This document shows positions 60,530 through 64,000 of a stretch of 64,000 nucleotides of DNA, piece by piece. Position 1 is the first letter of the stretch. The number at the start of each line of letters is the position of its first letter. Under the pieces are notes generated by a model. The model saw nothing but the letters and a program-made list of their open reading frames with translations. It was not told where the DNA came from and ran no database searches. The stretch covers positions 124,001 through 188,000 of the forward strand of contig NZ_JAVHNP010000006.1 in assembly GCF_031769195.1 (NCBI RefSeq), in the 5' to 3' direction. The stretch comes from Vreelandella sp031769195. GTDB taxonomy: Bacteria > Pseudomonadota > Gammaproteobacteria > Pseudomonadales > Halomonadaceae. Made by a program: the position numbers and the translations under genes.

Positions 60530-62653
60530 TTAACCGTTTTGATTGATGACGGCTTCAACGACGCTGGAGGGCGCCTCCTCGTACTTCGCGAACTCCATAG
60601 AGTAGCTCGCACGGCCCTGGGTCTGTGAGCGCAGATCGGTTGCGTAACCGAACATCTCACCCAGTGGCACCGTTGCACGAATGACTTTACCAGAAGAAGA
60701 GTCATCCATGCCCTGCACCAGACCGCGACGACGGCTCAGGTCGCCCATGACGTCACCCATAAACTCTTCGGGGGTCACGATTTCGACCTTCATCACCGGC
60801 TCCAGCAGCACGGCCTTGGCCTTCCTGGCACCTTCTTTCACTGCCATAGAAGAAGCAATCTTGAACGCGGTCTCGTTGGAGTCCACGTCATGGAAGGAGC
60901 CATCAAACAGCGTTACTTTAACGTCGATCATCGGGTAACCCGCAATGACACCGTTTTTAAGCTGCTCAAAAGCACCCTTCTCAACCGCAGGTACGTATTC
61001 CTTAGGAACCGTGCCGCCTACGATCTCAGAGTTGAACTTGAAGAAGATCTCTTCTTCGCCTTCACCCTTCTCTGCTGCAGTCAGCGGCTCGATACGTAGC
61101 CAAACGTGACCATACTGACCACGACCGCCCGACTGACGCACGAACTTGCCTTCTTGCTCGATGTTGCCACGAATTGTTTCGCGATAGGCAACCTGCGGCT
61201 TACCGATGTTAGCTTCAACCTTGAACTCGCGACGCATACGGTCAACGATGATGTCCAGGTGAAGTTCGCCCATACCAGAGATGATGGTCTGGCCGGTCTC
61301 TTCATCAGTTTTAACCTGGAAGGAGGGGTCTTCCTGAGCCAGCTTGCCCAGTGCCACGCCCATCTTCTCTTGGTCAGCCTTAGATTTCGGCTCAACGGCA
61401 ACGGAGATTACCGGATCCGGGAACTCCATGCGCTCAAGAACGATCTTGTTGTCGATGTCGCACAGGGTGTCACCTGTGGTCACATCTTTCAGACCGATAC
61501 AAGCAGCGATGTCGCCCGCCAATACTTCTTTGATCTCTTCGCGTGAGTTGGCGTGCATCTGTACGATACGACCAACACGCTCTTTCTTCTGCTTAACGGA
61601 GTTATAAACGCCGTCACCAGACTTCAGAACGCCCGAGTAAACGCGGATGAACGTCAGCGTACCAACAAAGGGGTCGGTGGCAATTTTGAATGCCAGCGCC
61701 GCGAACGGTGCACTGTCATCCGCTACACGGGTAGCGATGGTGCCGTCTTTGTCGTCCAACTCACCTTCAATCGCTTTAACTTCTGTCGGCGAAGGCATGT
61801 ATTCGATAACGCCGTCCAGCACTGCTTGAACGCCTTTGTTCTTAAAGGCAGAACCACAGGTGACCAGAACGATGTCGTTCGCCAGCGTGCGTGCGCGCAG
61901 ACCCGCCTTGATTTCAGCGACCGTTAGCTCGCCTTCTTCAAGATACTTGTCCATCAGCTCTTCAGAGCCTTCAGCAGCAGCTTCAACCATCTCTTCACGG
62001 TACTTCTCAGCGGTTTCTTGCAGTTCCGCCGGAATGTCCACGAGATCAAAGTTCATGCCTAGGCTTTCTTCGTCCCACAAGATGGCTTTCATCTCGATCA
62101 GGTCGATAACGCCTTTGAAATCTTCTTCCGTGCCCCAGTTGATCTGGATTGGCACAGCTTTGGCGCCTAAACGCTCTTTCAGCTGGTTAACAACCATGAA
62201 GAAGTCAGCGCCGGTACGGTCCATCTTGTTGACGAAGACCATGCGCGGAACTTCATACTTGTTAGCCTGACGCCATACGGTTTCGGTCTGCGGCTGAACG
62301 CCGGAGGAACCACACAGTACAACGACCGCACCATCAAGAACACGCAGTGAACGCTCAACTTCGATAGTGAAGTCAACGTGCCCAGGGGTGTCGATGATGT
62401 TGATACGGTGCTCATCAAACTGCTTGCTCATGCCCTGCCAGAAACAGGTAGTTGCAGCTGAGGTGATAGTGATACCACGCTCCTGCTCCTGCTCCATCCA
62501 GTCCATGGTCGCTGCACCGTCGTGTACTTCACCCACTTTGTGGGAAAGACCGGTGTAGAACAGTACGCGTTCAGTTGTCGTGGTTTTACCCGCGTCAACG
62601 TGAGCGACGATACCGATATTGCGATAGCGATTAAGTGGAGTCTTGCGTGCCAC
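60530..62653 (-). CDS. fusA: Elongation factor G
   Basis: The 707-residue GTPase drives translocation. It has AHVDAGKTTTTER (G1), DTPGHVDFTIEVERS (G3) and NKMDRTGADF (G4), followed by domains II-V including the C-terminal MFGYATDLRSQTQGRASYSMEF. The length is close to E. coli EF-G. It is separated from rpsG by a 167-base gap with a GC-rich hairpin. Confidence 0.99.
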   Translation of the reverse strand: MARKTPLNRYRNIGIVAHVDAGKTTTTERVLFYTGLSHKVGEVHDGAATMDWMEQEQERGITITSAATTCFWQGMSKQFDEHRINIIDTPGHVDFTIEVERSLRVLDGAVVVLCGSSGVQPQTETVWRQANKYEVPRMVFVNKMDRTGADFFMVVNQLKERLGAKAVPIQINWGTEEDFKGVIDLIEMKAILWDEESLGMNFDLVDIPAELQETAEKYREEMVEAAAEGSEELMDKYLEEGELTVAEIKAGLRARTLANDIVLVTCGSAFKNKGVQAVLDGVIEYMPSPTEVKAIEGELDDKDGTIATRVADDSAPFAALAFKIATDPFVGTLTFIRVYSGVLKSGDGVYNSVKQKKERVGRIVQMHANSREEIKEVLAGDIAACIGLKDVTTGDTLCDIDNKIVLERMEFPDPVISVAVEPKSKADQEKMGVALGKLAQEDPSFQVKTDEETGQTIISGMGELHLDIIVDRMRREFKVEANIGKPQVAYRETIRGNIEQEGKFVRQSGGRGQYGHVWLRIEPLTAAEKGEGEEEIFFKFNSEIVGGTVPKEYVPAVEKGAFEQLKNGVIAGYPMIDVKVTLFDGSFHDVDSNETAFKIASSMAVKEGARKAKAVLLEPVMKVEIVTPEEFMGDVMGDLSRRRGLVQGMDDSSSGKVIRATVPLGEMFGYATDLRSQTQGRASYSMEFAKYEEAPSSVVEAVINQNG

Positions 62654-62715
62654 GGTGAAGCTCCCGTTAGTTGGCGATGCTCGTTAATTCAGCGGTGTGA
62701 TCTCTGCCTATGCCA

Positions 62716-62743
62716 CCGCCGCCATCGACAACGATAGCGGCGG
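62716..62743. other. GC-rich hairpin in the rpsG-fusA gap
   Basis: CCGCCGCCATCG and CGATAGCGGCGG can pair with one C/A mismatch and a 4-nt loop. No T tract follows in the direction of transcription. It may be an mRNA processing or regulatory structure. Confidence 0.4.
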
Positions 62744-62820
62744 CGTGTTGCAACATGACGAAAAACTTCTTTAACGCAGCGCAACCGGCAGAAAAAAACA
62801 CAAACCTAGAAATGCAGAGC

Positions 62821-63291
62821 TTAGAAACGATAGTGAGAGAAGGCCTTGTTGGCTTCTGCCATACGGTGCACATCTTCACGCTTCTTAACAGCCGAGCCTT
62901 TGCCTTCAGCGGCATCCAGCATTTCACCTGCCAGGCGCTGAACCATCGTTTTCTCACCGCGACGACGCGCAGCGTCTACCAACCAGCGCATTGCAAGCGC
63001 TTGGCGGCGTGACGGACGAACTTCAACCGGCACCTGATAGGTCGCACCACCTACGCGGCGCGATTTTACTTCGACCATCGGCTGGATAGTTTCCAGCGCT
63101 TTGTCGAAGATTTCCAGCGGCTCTTCTTTACTACGCTCGGCAACCTTGTCCAACGCACCATAGACGATACGCTCAGCTACGGACTTCTTGCCGCTGACCA
63201 TCAGGTGGTTCATGAACTTCGCCAGACGCTCACTTCCGAACTTAGGATCCGGCAGGATTTCGCGTTTAGCTACAACTCTTCTTCTAGGCAT
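62821..63291 (-). CDS. rpsG: 30S ribosomal protein S7
   Basis: The 156-residue protein starts MPRRRVVAKREILPDPKFGS and has GKKSVAERIVYGALD and VEVRPSRRQALAMRWLVDAAR. S7 starts assembly of the 16S 3' domain and in E. coli represses the str operon by binding the rpsL-rpsG gap. That gap is 141 bases here (63292-63432). Confidence 0.98.
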   Translation of the reverse strand: MPRRRVVAKREILPDPKFGSERLAKFMNHLMVSGKKSVAERIVYGALDKVAERSKEEPLEIFDKALETIQPMVEVKSRRVGGATYQVPVEVRPSRRQALAMRWLVDAARRRGEKTMVQRLAGEMLDAAEGKGSAVKKREDVHRMAEANKAFSHYRF

Positions 63292-63432
63292 GATAAGCCC
63301 TCAATTAAGGATCCTTCAGGTAAACCCGGGGCTAACATGCGCTAAAAGCGTTGCCCGACCTTACTCTTATCAGACCGTCATATTCGTGTAAAAGGTAACG
63401 CCACAGCGCTAAATGCGCTGCGATAAGCTGTC

Positions 63433-63807
63433 TTAGGACTTCGGACGCTTAGTACCGTACTTAGAACGACCCTGCTTACGGTTCTGTACGCCAGAGGTAT
63501 CAAGGGCGCCACGAACGGTGTGATAACGCACACCTGGCAAATCCTTTACACGACCGCCGCGGATCAGAACAACAGAGTGCTCTTGAAGGTTGTGACCTTC
63601 ACCACCGATGTAAGAAGACACTTCAAAGCCGTTGGTCAGGCGCACACGGCAAACCTTACGCAGGGCCGAGTTAGGCTTCTTCGGGGTGGTGGTGTAAACG
63701 CGCGTACATACGCCACGTTTTTGCGGGCATGCCTGAAGCGCAGGCACGTCACTTTTTGTGACGGGGCGCTTGCGCGGCTTGCGCACTAGCTGATTAATCG
63801 TTGCCAT
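63433..63807 (-). CDS. rpsL: 30S ribosomal protein S12
   Basis: The 124-residue protein has the decoding-centre loops TTTPKKPNSALRKV and RGGRVKDLPGVRYHTVRG. The Lys residues changed in streptomycin-resistant mutants are wild type, so the strain should be sensitive at this site. The ATG at 63807 gives the universal start MATINQLVRK; a longer frame from 63897 runs through the promoter leader. It is first in the str operon. Confidence 0.98.
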   Translation of the reverse strand: MATINQLVRKPRKRPVTKSDVPALQACPQKRGVCTRVYTTTPKKPNSALRKVCRVRLTNGFEVSSYIGGEGHNLQEHSVVLIRGGRVKDLPGVRYHTVRGALDTSGVQNRKQGRSKYGTKRPKS

Positions 63808-63912
63808 GGTGTTTAGCTGACTCCAATGGTTGCCTTGTCTTACAACAAGTAGCCTTTTAACAAATACTGCCAGCGGATGCGGGCGCACCCACCCCACTGT
63901 TAAAGGCTGCGC

Positions 63913-63942
63913 ATTCTAAAGGCTGACCCTAGGTGGCGTCAA
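63913..63942 (-). promoter_or_regulatory. Sigma70 promoter of the str operon
   Basis: The minus strand has TTGACG (63942-63937) and TAGAAT (63918-63913) separated by 18 bases, each 5/6 to consensus. It lies about 105 bases before the rpsL ATG. Confidence 0.8.
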
Positions 63943-64000
63943 GTCTTGGCGGTCGTTTACCGCCAAGATCGTGCCATTCAGGGTCAGCCACTCGTTGTTG

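Noticed and set aside
59163..60533. 456-codon plus-strand frame antisense to tuf
   Set aside because: Same reason: it is a mirror of a highly biased, certain gene and includes the S10 promoter region.
1..64000. Spacers that target genes in this window
   Set aside because: I saw no match by eye, but I could not search all 167 spacers on both strands. A BLAST of spacers against the whole genome would decide, so I make no claim.

Overview
This window looks like a chromosomal segment of a Halomonas/Vreelandella-type gammaproteobacterium. The basis is the ribosomal superoperon order, P. aeruginosa-like AmpR and Csy proteins, and a glnA-DUF4124-ntrB-ntrC nitrogen block. No database search was possible, so the genus is an inference. 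No tRNA, rRNA, insertion sequence or prophage was recognised.

Layout. 1-11.2 kb: tail of an unknown gene, a ChaN-like lipoprotein, ntrC/ntrB, a DUF4124 protein and glnA with a sigma54/NtrC control region. Then a small glycosyltransferase-like protein, an acyltransferase, a secreted esterase, a PAS-GGDEF diguanylate cyclase and a small orphan protein. 11.2-21.3 kb: one uninterrupted type I-F CRISPR array. 21.4-29.9 kb: a complete type I-F cas set, cas1-cas2/3-csy1-csy2-csy3-csy4, all on the minus strand. 30-34 kb: an orphan secreted protein and a Zur-type zinc uptake operon (small His-rich membrane peptide-znuC-znuB-znuA). 34-45 kb: divergent ampR/ampC, a cupin protein, DUF6164, glyoxalase I, DUF2237, DUF6482, a TPP riboswitch with thiM-thiE-lysR, DoxX, a DODA-type dioxygenase, a DMT permease and a SPOR-domain D,D-carboxypeptidase. 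45.3-64 kb: the str-S10-spc-alpha ribosomal gene block from rpsL to rplQ on the minus strand, with near-consensus sigma70 promoters ahead of rpsL and rpsJ.

The CRISPR-Cas locus is the most notable system. By my count the array has 168 repeats and 167 spacers (32 nt, ten of them 33 nt). It is transcribed on the minus strand from a very short leader between the csy4 terminator and the first repeat; the leader contains an IHF-consensus match. The distal end is at about 11.23 kb, where the repeats decay. 162 of the 165 non-terminal repeats appear identical. Unusual details are a spacer (20th from the leader) that is a perfect intrinsic terminator in the crRNA direction, a spacer that mimics the repeat hairpin, a duplicated three-spacer block whose third member has diverged, and a pair of near-identical spacers six units apart.

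Other points of interest: a 49-residue His/Cys-containing membrane peptide that begins the zinc operon and overlaps znuC, an in-frame hexanucleotide repeat in the His loop of znuA, and tandem sigma70 and sigma54/NtrC control of glnA with a long leader.
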